Source: Kiritimatiellaeota bacterium B1221 (lineage in GTDB: Bacteria; Verrucomicrobiota; Kiritimatiellia; SS1-B-03-39; UBA6053). From it: 48,026 bases of DNA. Positions 1 through 7,336 of the stretch are shown piece after piece. Numbering within the stretch: position 1 is the first letter of the stretch; the number at the start of each line of letters is the position of its first letter. The DNA lies in the NCBI GenBank assembly GCA_029269125.1, contig JARHXX010000011.1:64001-112026 (forward strand), in the 5' to 3' direction. A program made the position numbers and the translations under genes. The notes beneath the pieces were generated by a model. It ran no database searches and was not told the DNA's origin. It saw only the letters and a list, made by a program, of their open reading frames with translations.

Positions 1-679
1 CAAACTGACACAAGCCCACCACTCCGAGTAACGAGAGTGCGGTCATCAGATACATGATCAGTTTTAATTTATCATCCCCAAGATCAAATCCGAGGAAGGT
101 TCTGAACTGGGAAAGCCCGTTGGTCCCGCATAAAAACATATCATTGTTGCTGAAGAACAGGAAGGCCGCCACCGTAATCGCCTGGGTCAGGATCGCAAAA
201 TATACTCCGCGCACCCGACTAAAAAATCCGCCCAGCCCCACCAGAGCGGCCATGAGACATGGCACCAGAATCGAAAAGAACACCGCCAACGGAAAATACT
301 TAAAGGGCCACCAGAACCACGGCAGGATTTCCTCCCCTTTACCCTGGCCAATATCATAGGGATACACCACATACAGCGACTGGGGAATTAAGGGATTGTC
401 CGCACTCGGATACTGATGGGCCATATACATTCCCATCCCGTAAGCACCCACTGTAAAAAACAAGGCCTGGCACATACTCAGAATGCCGGTGTAACCCCAA
501 ATCAAATCCAACCCGACGGCCACGATCGCGAAACAGAGATACCGACCCAGCATGTTCACCGTTTCAATCGGCATCAGCCCGATGAAATACATGAGCGGCA
601 CCACCCCTAAACCCAGCACCGCCATGATTACCAGGTGACGTTTAGCGCGATTAACAGAACTTTGATTAAACTCAGACAT
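1..679 (-). CDS. urtC: Urea ABC transporter permease UrtC, 3' part beyond the window
   Basis: This is one of two inner-membrane permease subunits of the urea importer UrtABCDE and passes urea through the membrane under ATP hydrolysis by UrtD/UrtE. I translated it by hand from ATG at 679; it stays open to base 1 (226 residues visible, LIV-H/LIV-M type permease). Visible marks are hydrophobic segments, the stretch LDLIWGYTGILSMCQALFF typical of UrtC/LivM proteins, and an FFSRVRGVYFAILTQA segment. Its start overlaps the end of urtB by 8 bases, so the two are translationally coupled. The C-terminus and probably urtD/urtE lie to the left of the window. The family call is strong because of the gene order urtA-urtB-urtC. 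Confidence 0.93.
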   Translation of the reverse strand, partial: MSEFNQSSVNRAKRHLVIMAVLGLGVVPLMYFIGLMPIETVNMLGRYLCFAIVAVGLDLIWGYTGILSMCQALFFTVGAYGMGMYMAHQYPSADNPLIPQSLYVVYPYDIGQGKGEEILPWFWWPFKYFPLAVFFSILVPCLMAALVGLGGFFSRVRGVYFAILTQAITVAAFLFFSNNDMFLCGTNGLSQFRTFLGFDLGDDKLKLIMYLMTALSLLGVVGLCQF

Positions 680-2324
680 CAGCCAACCTCCCTTTCGGTG
701 GAAAGAGTCCGGCAGGCCGGAACTGAATGAAGGCCACCACCATGGTTAAAATTATGATCTTCGCCCAAACCGGACTAAAGAAACTGTTCTCCAGCGACTG
801 AAGGATGATCCCCATGCCCAGTCCACTGCAAACCACCCCAACGAGTTCGCCCACTCCGCCAATCACCACAATCAGAAAAGAATCCACAATATAATTTTGC
901 CCCATATCGGGCGTAATCCCACTTACAGTGGTGAGCGCACATCCTGCAAGACCGGCCAAACCCGATCCCAACATAAATGTCATGCTGTACATCCTCCGGG
1001 TGTGGATCCCCACCGAAGCGGCCATTTCCCGGTGCTGCATGGTGGCACGAACCTTTAAACCGAACGTGGTGTACCGCATCAGCACCATCACCCCTGTCAC
1101 CGCGGCCATGGTAAGAAAAAAGATAAATACCCGGTTAAAAGAAAGCGTCATATCATTCGCCACCTCAAAGCCCCCCACCAACCAAGTCGGGCTGTTACTG
1201 GACTGGTTGTCACCAAAGATGAGGCGCACCACCTGAATTAAAATAAAACTGACACCTACCGTCGCAAGTAAAGACTCGAATGGGCGGTGATACAGTTTGC
1301 GGACCACCAACCGTTCAATGACCCAACCCACCAGCGCCGCCACCAAAAAAGACGCCGGCAAAGCGACCAGAAAAAAATGATTCTGCGGCGTTTCCGGTCC
1401 GTGCCCAAATACTTTCTGTAAAACAAAAGTGGTATAGGCCCCAATCATCATCATTTCCCCGTGGGCCATGTTGATCACCCCCATCAGTCCATAAATAATG
1501 GCCAGGCCCAGTGCCATCAGAATATAAATAGAACCCGTGGATAGTCCAAATTTGAAATTGTCGAAAAACTTCACCTTCTGCTGGTGCGTCATAATATGTT
1601 TGCGGGCTGTCAGGACGATCGCGGTCTGCTTCGGCGTCAAGGTCTCATCTTTTTCCAGCATGTTTTCCAAAAGTGACAGGGCACGGAGACTGTCTAATTC
1701 CCCCAAACGACGAATGGCGTCCATGCGCAAATCCGCATCATCACTGGTTCCCAATTCCAGCAGCGCCAAACTTTCCGCAGCCGTATGCCGGATTTTCTTC
1801 GAGGCATCTCCTTCAGCCAGTTCGCTTAAGATGGGAATGGCCTCTGTTTTCAACGGAGCCATCCCCGCTTTCTTGGCTGCATTCAATCTGGTTTCGTTAT
1901 CCGGAGATGAAAGATTCAGTAACATACTGACAGATCGCACTTTGATCCGCTCCTTCCGGTTCGGAGATAAATTTTCCAGTTCAAGCAAGGAAACCAATTC
2001 CGGTTCTCCTTGTTCATTCAGCATCGTTTCGCCGGTTAAAACATGGGTTAAAGAAACAAACTGATCCAAATTATTGTCGGTTATGACATCCCCCCCAATA
2101 AACGGCACCCCGTCACGTAAATATATACTGCCAATGCGGTATGCATCAAAAAAAGGAACCAGCCGGGCATCACCTGTCGCAACCAAGGCGTCAAAGGCGA
2201 CCGCACGCTCGCTCGATTTCCGGCTCGCAAGAGTCTGAATATGAGATTGAATTGCCGCATCATCCGCAGGAACCCGGAGGCTCAAGAACAGCATGAAGCT
2301 AAGCAGGAGTGTTCGAAGATACAT
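672..2324 (-). CDS. urtB: Urea ABC transporter permease UrtB
   Basis: This is the second inner-membrane permease of the urea importer. From ATG at 2324 it is 550 residues. Residues 1-19 are a signal peptide (MYLRTLLLSFMLFLSL). About 230 residues of helical, HEAT-like extracytoplasmic sequence follow (LNAAKKAGMAP, ALLELGTSDDADLRMDAIRR). The permease body begins near residue 255 (STGSIYILMALGLAIIYGL, then INMAHGEMMMIGAYTTF). The long exported N-terminal domain is normal for UrtB and separates it from LivH. A longer reading frame reaches upstream to 2459 into the end of urtA, but the extension is not signal-like, so I prefer 2324. No clear Shine-Dalgarno sequence is visible. A GC-rich stem-loop lies between urtA and this start. 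Confidence 0.95.
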   Translation of the reverse strand: MYLRTLLLSFMLFLSLRVPADDAAIQSHIQTLASRKSSERAVAFDALVATGDARLVPFFDAYRIGSIYLRDGVPFIGGDVITDNNLDQFVSLTHVLTGETMLNEQGEPELVSLLELENLSPNRKERIKVRSVSMLLNLSSPDNETRLNAAKKAGMAPLKTEAIPILSELAEGDASKKIRHTAAESLALLELGTSDDADLRMDAIRRLGELDSLRALSLLENMLEKDETLTPKQTAIVLTARKHIMTHQQKVKFFDNFKFGLSTGSIYILMALGLAIIYGLMGVINMAHGEMMMIGAYTTFVLQKVFGHGPETPQNHFFLVALPASFLVAALVGWVIERLVVRKLYHRPFESLLATVGVSFILIQVVRLIFGDNQSSNSPTWLVGGFEVANDMTLSFNRVFIFFLTMAAVTGVMVLMRYTTFGLKVRATMQHREMAASVGIHTRRMYSMTFMLGSGLAGLAGCALTTVSGITPDMGQNYIVDSFLIVVIGGVGELVGVVCSGLGMGIILQSLENSFFSPVWAKIIILTMVVAFIQFRPAGLFPPKGRLADV

Positions 2325-2347
2325 AAACTTATACGTTATTGGGTGGG

Positions 2348-2367
2348 AGGTGGCCCGGGCCCCACCT
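2348..2367 (-). promoter_or_regulatory. Intercistronic stem-loop between urtA and urtB
   Basis: The arms AGGTGG and CCACCT enclose CCCGGGCC, itself able to pair, in the 94-base gap between the binding-protein gene and the permease gene. No T-run follows on the minus strand, so it is probably not a terminator. In other ABC operons, such hairpins protect the upstream message and raise binding protein over permease; that role here is inference. Confidence 0.5.
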
Positions 2368-2418
2368 GATTTCCAGAGCCCGGACCTAGAGAGAGAGGAT
2401 TTCATTCTCAGGTATTTA

Positions 2419-3669
2419 TTATTTTTTCGGACCTCCAGTCGGAGCCGGGAAATTTCCATCGGTGTGCAACAGCGCTGAGTAGGAGTCAGGCTCTACCAAT
2501 CCGTCAGACTCGGAAATAATTTTGAATTGTCCGTCACGCATAATCTCACCGATATAAACCGGTTTGTAGGTGTGCTGATTGGTTTCGTGCATTTTCTTTT
2601 TTCCGCCCGGAGCGTCAAATTCCATGCCGTAAATGGCATCACGAACAGCATCCACATCGAACGTGCCCGCTTTCTCAGCCGCCGCCGCCCAGACTTTCAC
2701 CCCGAAATATGCAGCCTCAATCGGGTCACAGGTCACACGATCTTTTCCACCCGGAAGGTTATTGGCTTCACAGTAGGCTTTGAACGCTTTTACGAAAGCA
2801 ATGTTCTCCGGACTCCGTATGGATTGAAAGTAATTCCAAGCGGCCAAGTGACCCACCAACGGCGGCACCTCCATGGCACGCAATTCATCTTCCGATACGG
2901 AAAAAGCAACAATAGGACAATCCTCTGAAGTGAGCCCCTGGTTGGCAAATTCTTTGTAGAAAGGCACATTGCTGTCACCATTGATGGTCGACAGCACACA
3001 GGCATCTCCACCCGCAGCGAAGGTTTTGATTTTACCAACAATACTTTGATAATCCTGATGATGGAAAGGGGTGTACTCTTCCATGATATTCTCTTCGGGA
3101 ACGCCTACGGACAGCAAGTACGCTTTCAGCACTTTGTTGGCGGTGCGCGGAAAAACATAATCCGTACCCAAAAGGTAGAACTTTTTCATTTCCAACTCTT
3201 CAATCATATACTCAGCCGCCGGTACCAATTGTTGGTTGGGCGAAGCTCCCGTGTAAAACACGTTCAGGGACTGCTCTTCACCTTCGTATTGAACAGGGTA
3301 AAACAACAAGGCATTGTATTCTTCAAAAACCGGCAAAGCGGATTTACGACTCACGGACGTCCAGCAACCAAACGTTACCGCCACTTCATCTTTGGTAATC
3401 AGCTCTTTCGCCTTTTCCGCAAACAAGGGCCAGTTAGATGCAGGGTCAACGACCACCGGTTCAATTTGTTTACCCAATACACCGCCTTCTGCATTAAGTT
3501 CTTCCACCGCCATCAAAACCACATCGCGGAGTGAGGTTTCAGAAATAGCCATCGTCCCGCTCAAAGAATGAAGGACGCCAATTTTCACCGTTTCTTGGGC
3601 GGAAGCGGTGAGTCCTAACAGACTGAATGCCGCTGCGGCCAGCAAAGTTGATTTACGTTTACGTTTCAT
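2419..3669 (-). CDS. urtA: Urea ABC transporter substrate-binding protein UrtA
   Basis: This is the periplasmic urea-binding protein that feeds the UrtBC permease. From ATG at 3669 it has 416 residues: a basic n-region (MKRKRKS), a hydrophobic core and an ASA|QE signal cleavage site near residue 24. The mature protein starts with VKIGVLHSLSGTMAISE, the classic UrtA/LivJ-type opening, followed by TFGCWTSVSRKSALP and LLFYPVQYEGEEQS, which are characteristic of UrtA. The C-terminal part includes DPIEAAYFGVKVWAAAAEKAG. An in-frame ATG five codons earlier (3684) is possible, but 3669 gives a cleaner signal peptide. It is the first gene of the urt operon, about 70-80 bases downstream of a sigma-54-type promoter, which points to induction under nitrogen limitation. 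Confidence 0.96.
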   Translation of the reverse strand: MKRKRKSTLLAAAAFSLLGLTASAQETVKIGVLHSLSGTMAISETSLRDVVLMAVEELNAEGGVLGKQIEPVVVDPASNWPLFAEKAKELITKDEVAVTFGCWTSVSRKSALPVFEEYNALLFYPVQYEGEEQSLNVFYTGASPNQQLVPAAEYMIEELEMKKFYLLGTDYVFPRTANKVLKAYLLSVGVPEENIMEEYTPFHHQDYQSIVGKIKTFAAGGDACVLSTINGDSNVPFYKEFANQGLTSEDCPIVAFSVSEDELRAMEVPPLVGHLAAWNYFQSIRSPENIAFVKAFKAYCEANNLPGGKDRVTCDPIEAAYFGVKVWAAAAEKAGTFDVDAVRDAIYGMEFDAPGGKKKMHETNQHTYKPVYIGEIMRDGQFKIISESDGLVEPDSYSALLHTDGNFPAPTGGPKK

Positions 3670-3749
3670 AGATATGTTTCTCATGTTGGTTTAGGTTTCA
3701 GCAAAGGTACAAAGACCGATGATGTGAATTTTAGTCACGCTTTTCACCT

Positions 3750-3765
3750 AGCAACGAACATGCCA
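3750..3765 (-). promoter_or_regulatory. Sigma-54 (RpoN) promoter of the urt operon
   Basis: On the minus strand the sequence reads TGGCATGTTCGTTGCT. Against the consensus TGGCAC-G-N4-TTGC-W it differs only by T for C at position 6. The GG (-24) and GC (-12) dinucleotides have the required 10-base gap. The expected transcription start lies near 3738, giving a leader of about 55-70 bases before urtA. Sigma-54 control of urea uptake through an NtrC-type activator is well known in other bacteria; no activator gene lies in this window. Confidence 0.8.
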
Positions 3766-3792
3766 ACTTTTCGCCAACCCTCCCATAAACCC

Positions 3793-3808
3793 CATATTAT
3801 TTAATATG
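3793..3808. promoter_or_regulatory. Perfect palindrome upstream of the urt promoter
   Basis: The sequence is CATATTA-TT-TAATATG, with 7-base perfect arms and a 2-base centre. It sits about 28 bases upstream of the -24 element. It could be an operator for a dimeric regulator; the factor is unknown. Confidence 0.4.
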
Positions 3809-3892
3809 TGACCCTAACGTAAATCTAACAGTACGGTCCCATTTCAGGGCTTTATACGCCCTTTTTATATCCCCCTCCCCGCATCAAACATA

Positions 3893-3952
3893 AATGTATT
3901 TATCCATAGTCAGAAAACATATGCGTAATGCATAATCATAGATAAATACATT
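3893..3952. promoter_or_regulatory. Spaced inverted repeat, candidate enhancer site
   Basis: AATGTATTTATC (3893-3904) and its exact reverse complement GATAAATACATT (3941-3952) enclose 36 bases. The interior contains ATGC-GTAAT-GCAT. The distance to the -24 box is about 130 bases, in the range where sigma-54 activators bind. It does not match the enterobacterial NtrC consensus, so the bound protein is unknown. Confidence 0.45.
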
Positions 3953-4170
3953 ATTGTACCAAATAAGACAACGAAAGACGCTTTTGTCCTATTCCCTACA
4001 AAGTTAGTGGGGTATAAAAAACCTCCGCACCCATCAGAATGGCGGGTAATCGCATGATTATAAAAATCAAAACCCCCGCGAAAACCTGGCCCGCCTTAAA
4101 ATCAGCCTTACGCCTGCAACCATGCCTCAAAACCATTTACAAGGGTGCTTATTCTCAGGCGCGAGCTGAT

Positions 4171-5109
4171 CTATTCGGACGAAGGATCTAAAACCCGGGT
4201 AATAAACGCATCGGGCCGGTCCGAGTCCCATGTAAAGGTGACCATTAAGGAATGTTCATCCCCCATACGGTACAAATAAGCAAAACGATGTTTTGTGGTA
4301 TCAGAATTAAACACCATCCAATCATTTAGATTGGTCCACGCTTCATTATCGACCAAATAATTTTCCGGATAGGTCTGGACTTGATGCAAGACTTCATTCG
4401 TCTTGAAAGATTTGATTTCCATGTAGGTGTGGCGGTTATTGTTATCCGAAAACAATTTACCGTCCGGAGAAAGTGCCGCGGAGCAACCCGGCTCCACGCG
4501 CTCCCATGCAGAGTGTCGAATGTCTTCTGTTTGCTGCTTCCAAATTCTATGGTGCCGTCCTTCATACGTGGAAATGATGATATTCATCTTTTCATCTAAA
4601 TCGATGGCTGCCGGAGATTCAGGTGCGGCTTCCAGTTTCGTTACGTCTAAAGTCTCAAGATTGAGCCGCCAAATCCCGGAGGCGCTGATAAACAATATCT
4701 CACTGTTTTTCGGATGAACCGCGATACCCGGTATTCGCTCCTCCCATTCAAGCAGTTTGGTTTCATCCCCTCCTTTCTTGGAGATCCGGTAAACTTCGTT
4801 ATCTCCCCGCAAGAAGAAAATGGTTTCACCATCAGGGGAAAATCGGGGAAACCGCCCTCCTGTCGTGAGACGACGCATCCGGTCATGACCAAGCTTTTGA
4901 ATCCAAATTCCTTTATTTTTCTCACTCAAACGTTCAAAAACCACAAACCCTTCCACCCGCTCCCGTACCAACGCCAAACGTTCGTTTCTCCAAATGCGCA
5001 CAGGGTCTTCTTTATAATCGATAAAAGACCTTACAGCATACCCCGCCGCACCCAAAAAGATGACGGTAGCCAGTAGACGATATTTTAATTTCGAAAATAG
5101 AGCCTTCAT
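4171..5109 (-). CDS. Membrane-anchored TolB/WD40-like beta-propeller protein
   Basis: I do not recognise a specific function. From ATG at 5109 the protein has 312 residues: a basic N-terminus (MKALFSKLKYRLL), one hydrophobic segment at about 9-27 acting as signal anchor, and then beta-propeller-like repeats. Blade signatures are RFPRFSPDGETIFFLRG and CSAALSPDGKLFSDN, typical PD40/TolB blades, with GIWIQKLGHDRMRRLTTGG and DEVYRISKKGG-like strands between. It therefore probably sits in the periplasm attached to the inner membrane. A TTG start at 5130 would overlap argC; the ATG 17 bases after the argC stop is preferred. It is the last gene of the amidase-argC-propeller run. A link to arginine synthesis is not implied by sequence. 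Confidence 0.75.
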   Translation of the reverse strand: MKALFSKLKYRLLATVIFLGAAGYAVRSFIDYKEDPVRIWRNERLALVRERVEGFVVFERLSEKNKGIWIQKLGHDRMRRLTTGGRFPRFSPDGETIFFLRGDNEVYRISKKGGDETKLLEWEERIPGIAVHPKNSEILFISASGIWRLNLETLDVTKLEAAPESPAAIDLDEKMNIIISTYEGRHHRIWKQQTEDIRHSAWERVEPGCSAALSPDGKLFSDNNNRHTYMEIKSFKTNEVLHQVQTYPENYLVDNEAWTNLNDWMVFNSDTTKHRFAYLYRMGDEHSLMVTFTWDSDRPDAFITRVLDPSSE

Positions 5110-5126
5110 CGGAATGACGTATAAGA

Positions 5127-6191
5127 TCAAGGATATGAGCCGGGCTGATCCAGCCCGAGATTTTCCTGGAGTCCAAACATTAGGTTCATATTCTGAACCG
5201 CGGATCCCGCCTGACCTTTCATCAGGTTATCAATGTGACTGACCACCCGCAAAGTCCCCGTCCGCTCATCCGCATCCACGATCAGAAAACTCTGATTGCT
5301 TCCCCGCACATGAGCCGTTCCCAGTCCCGTAGCCGCCGAGCGGTCAAATACTTTCACAAATACGGCATCCGCATAGAAATCTCGGTACACCTTCAACACC
5401 CGATCCAAATCAACCCCTTCCTCAAGCCGGCCATACAAAGTCGATAGAATCCCCCGGGTGGCGGGGACCACCTGCGCCGTAAAGGTCAACATCGCCGGCG
5501 TTCCTCCCAATTTTCCCAGATTCTGCTCTACTTCACAAACATGCTGATGTCCGGTAAGCCTGTAGGCATTCATATGATCGTGGCGTGCAGGAAAATGGAA
5601 CAGCGGATTCGGTTTTTTACCTGCACCCGAGACGCCGGTTTTACAGTCTGCGATCAAGTGCATCGGATCCACCAGACCCGCCTGAAGCGCTGGCGCAAAA
5701 CCCAAAAGCACACTCACGGCGAAACAGCCGGGGTTCCCCACCACATCCGCGCCCTGCACTTTGTCCAAACCCAGCTCCGGCAATCCATAAACGGATTCCG
5801 GTAATAGTTCCGGTGCAGCATGGGCAGGATCCAGAGAGATTCTCCGCGCATACTCTTCATATTCAGGCAAATCCCGAAACCGGAAATCCCCACTAAAATC
5901 AATAACTTTTGCACCCTTGGCGCGCTCCGCGGCCGCCAATTGCATCCCCACCTTGTCAGGCGTGGAGAAGAAAACCACATCAAAGTTCTCCTGGGCTTCC
6001 GGCGCATCGGCCGGCAAAATGGGCATGTCCAAAAATCCATGCAAATGCGGATACACATCCGTGACCGGCTTGTTTACATCATCTTTGGCCACCAAACAGC
6101 CAATCTCCACTTCCGGATGCCTCGAAAGAATTTCCATGAGGCCCACGCCACCATATCCGCCGGCGCCTACAATTTTCGCTTTAATTTTCAT
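5127..6191 (-). CDS. argC: N-acetyl-gamma-glutamyl-phosphate reductase
   Basis: ArgC is the NADPH-dependent reductase of arginine biosynthesis that turns N-acetyl-glutamyl phosphate into N-acetyl-glutamate semialdehyde in the cytoplasm. The protein is 354 residues, normal for the long ArgC class. The Rossmann nucleotide motif GAGGYGG is at residues 9-15, and the catalytic cysteine (C156) lies in GNPGCF. KTGVSGAGKKPN and the histidine-rich RHDHMNAYRLTGHQH follow as in the family. A purine-rich ribosome site (GTGGAGTG) precedes ATG at 6191. The amidase stop lies only 4 bases upstream, so the two genes are likely cotranscribed. No other arg genes are in the window. Confidence 0.95.
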   Translation of the reverse strand: MKIKAKIVGAGGYGGVGLMEILSRHPEVEIGCLVAKDDVNKPVTDVYPHLHGFLDMPILPADAPEAQENFDVVFFSTPDKVGMQLAAAERAKGAKVIDFSGDFRFRDLPEYEEYARRISLDPAHAAPELLPESVYGLPELGLDKVQGADVVGNPGCFAVSVLLGFAPALQAGLVDPMHLIADCKTGVSGAGKKPNPLFHFPARHDHMNAYRLTGHQHVCEVEQNLGKLGGTPAMLTFTAQVVPATRGILSTLYGRLEEGVDLDRVLKVYRDFYADAVFVKVFDRSAATGLGTAHVRGSNQSFLIVDADERTGTLRVVSHIDNLMKGQAGSAVQNMNLMFGLQENLGLDQPGSYP

Positions 6192-6195
6192 AATT

Positions 6196-7215
6196 TCACT
6201 CCACTGTATCCGGACTTATAACCGCTTTTTTCACGGTTCGCAAGTAGTTGTCGATTCCGGTGGCAATGGACAGGGCCAACGCAGCCCGGGTTTCCGCCTT
6301 CGCCAACTTCGCGCCCTCCTGCGCATGGGATAAAAATCCGACCTCCACCAAAGCCGCCGGACAGGGGGCATTTTTCAGCACCGCAAAACGCGCCCGGCGC
6401 AATCCGCGGTCTGTCAATTGGTTTTGATGTACCAGGGCATGGTGTATGGCATACGTCAAACTCATGTTCGCCTGATTAAAGGCGTTTCCGGGATAGCTGT
6501 CTTTGGGAATCAAACTGCCAGCGGCTTGGTTGGTGGACCGATAACCGGGAAGTGCAAGTGCAAAAGACTCCGTACCCATGGCCGAGGCGCCACCTGAATT
6601 TGCATGAATGCTTACAAAGACATTCGCATTCCATTTCTCCGCCCGACGGGGACGTTCCGCCAGTTCCAAAAACCGGTCATCATGCCGGGTCACATAGACC
6701 GTATACCCCTCCGCCATTAAAAGCGCGCGAACCCGATGGGTAATATCCAGGACCACCTGTTTTTCCAATAAGCCGGTGGGCGAAACCGCCCCCCCGTCCT
6801 CTCCACCATGTCCGGCATCCAATACCACCACTTGATATCCCTGCTCCTTCAGAAGCTCTGTCGGGACCAACAATGGTTTTAAAGTGAGCTGCACGTCTGT
6901 CTGCGACAAAACCCATTGACGATCCTCAACCACCATTGCATCGTTGAGCCATACCACGGTGCCATTCAATTCCGCCCGGCGACTGTGTTTGCTGAAAACA
7001 ATCTCATGAACTCTTCCCTTTAGCCTCACCTGTTCATCACTCACCTTGATGTCTGTAAATCCATATGTGCGGGCAAACGCCTTGATCGTCACCCTTTTGG
7101 GTGATTGTATAGAGGGAGGCGTGGTTTCCCCATGCGGGGGACGGGCGGATCCCACCAGGAAAAAAGCCAGTACCAATAAAAGGCCGGCGGGAAAAAATCG
7201 GAAAGAAAGATGCAT
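6196..7215 (-). CDS. N-acetylmuramoyl-L-alanine amidase (Amidase_3)
   Basis: This periplasmic zinc enzyme cleaves the amide bond between muramic acid and the peptide stem of peptidoglycan, as AmiC does in cell separation. From ATG at 7215 it has 339 residues with a signal peptide (hydrophobic residues 9-24). Residues about 40-115 look like a beta-rich N-terminal domain (RVTIKAFARTYGF, VVWLNDAMVVEDRQW) of the type found in copper-amine-oxidase N-terminal or AMIN-like modules. The catalytic domain starts near 128: VVVLDAGHGGEDGG carries the first zinc histidine (H136), VSIHANSGG the second, and ALVEVGFLSH the catalytic glutamate. The open frame extends to 7374, but that would cross the promoter of the divergent TPR gene, so the signal-peptide start is chosen. 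Confidence 0.9.
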   Translation of the reverse strand: MHLSFRFFPAGLLLVLAFFLVGSARPPHGETTPPSIQSPKRVTIKAFARTYGFTDIKVSDEQVRLKGRVHEIVFSKHSRRAELNGTVVWLNDAMVVEDRQWVLSQTDVQLTLKPLLVPTELLKEQGYQVVVLDAGHGGEDGGAVSPTGLLEKQVVLDITHRVRALLMAEGYTVYVTRHDDRFLELAERPRRAEKWNANVFVSIHANSGGASAMGTESFALALPGYRSTNQAAGSLIPKDSYPGNAFNQANMSLTYAIHHALVHQNQLTDRGLRRARFAVLKNAPCPAALVEVGFLSHAQEGAKLAKAETRAALALSIATGIDNYLRTVKKAVISPDTVE

Positions 7216-7281
7216 CGCGCGGATGTTGCGTAAACCCGGGCAGGTTACAAGGAAAAAAACACACTCCGCAGTGCCCAGTGC

Positions 7282-7310
7282 TTGACCTATGCCCTGACCG
7301 CTCCTATGAA
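7282..7310 (+). promoter_or_regulatory. Sigma-70-type promoter of the TPR-lipoprotein-GT operon
   Basis: The -35 box is TTGACC (7282-7287), followed by a 17-base spacer and the -10 box TATGAA (7305-7310). The predicted start falls near 7317, directly before the AGGAG ribosome site at 7322-7326. Confidence 0.55.
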
Positions 7311-7336
7311 TGTAGAATACTAGGAGATTATTGATT

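Larger units (their letters stand above)
3685..4170. other. Non-coding control region upstream of urtA
   Basis: I see no gene in this 486-base stretch. It holds a sigma-54-type promoter for urtA (3750-3765), a short perfect palindrome (3793-3808), a 12-base inverted repeat spread over 60 bases (3893-3952), and AT-rich sequence toward the 3' end of the propeller gene that stops at 4171. Confidence 0.6.

Noticed and set aside
3846..3866. AGGGC-TTTATAC-GCCCT hairpin followed by Ts on the plus strand
   Set aside because: It looks like a weak plus-strand terminator, but no plus-strand gene lies upstream and the stem is only five bases.
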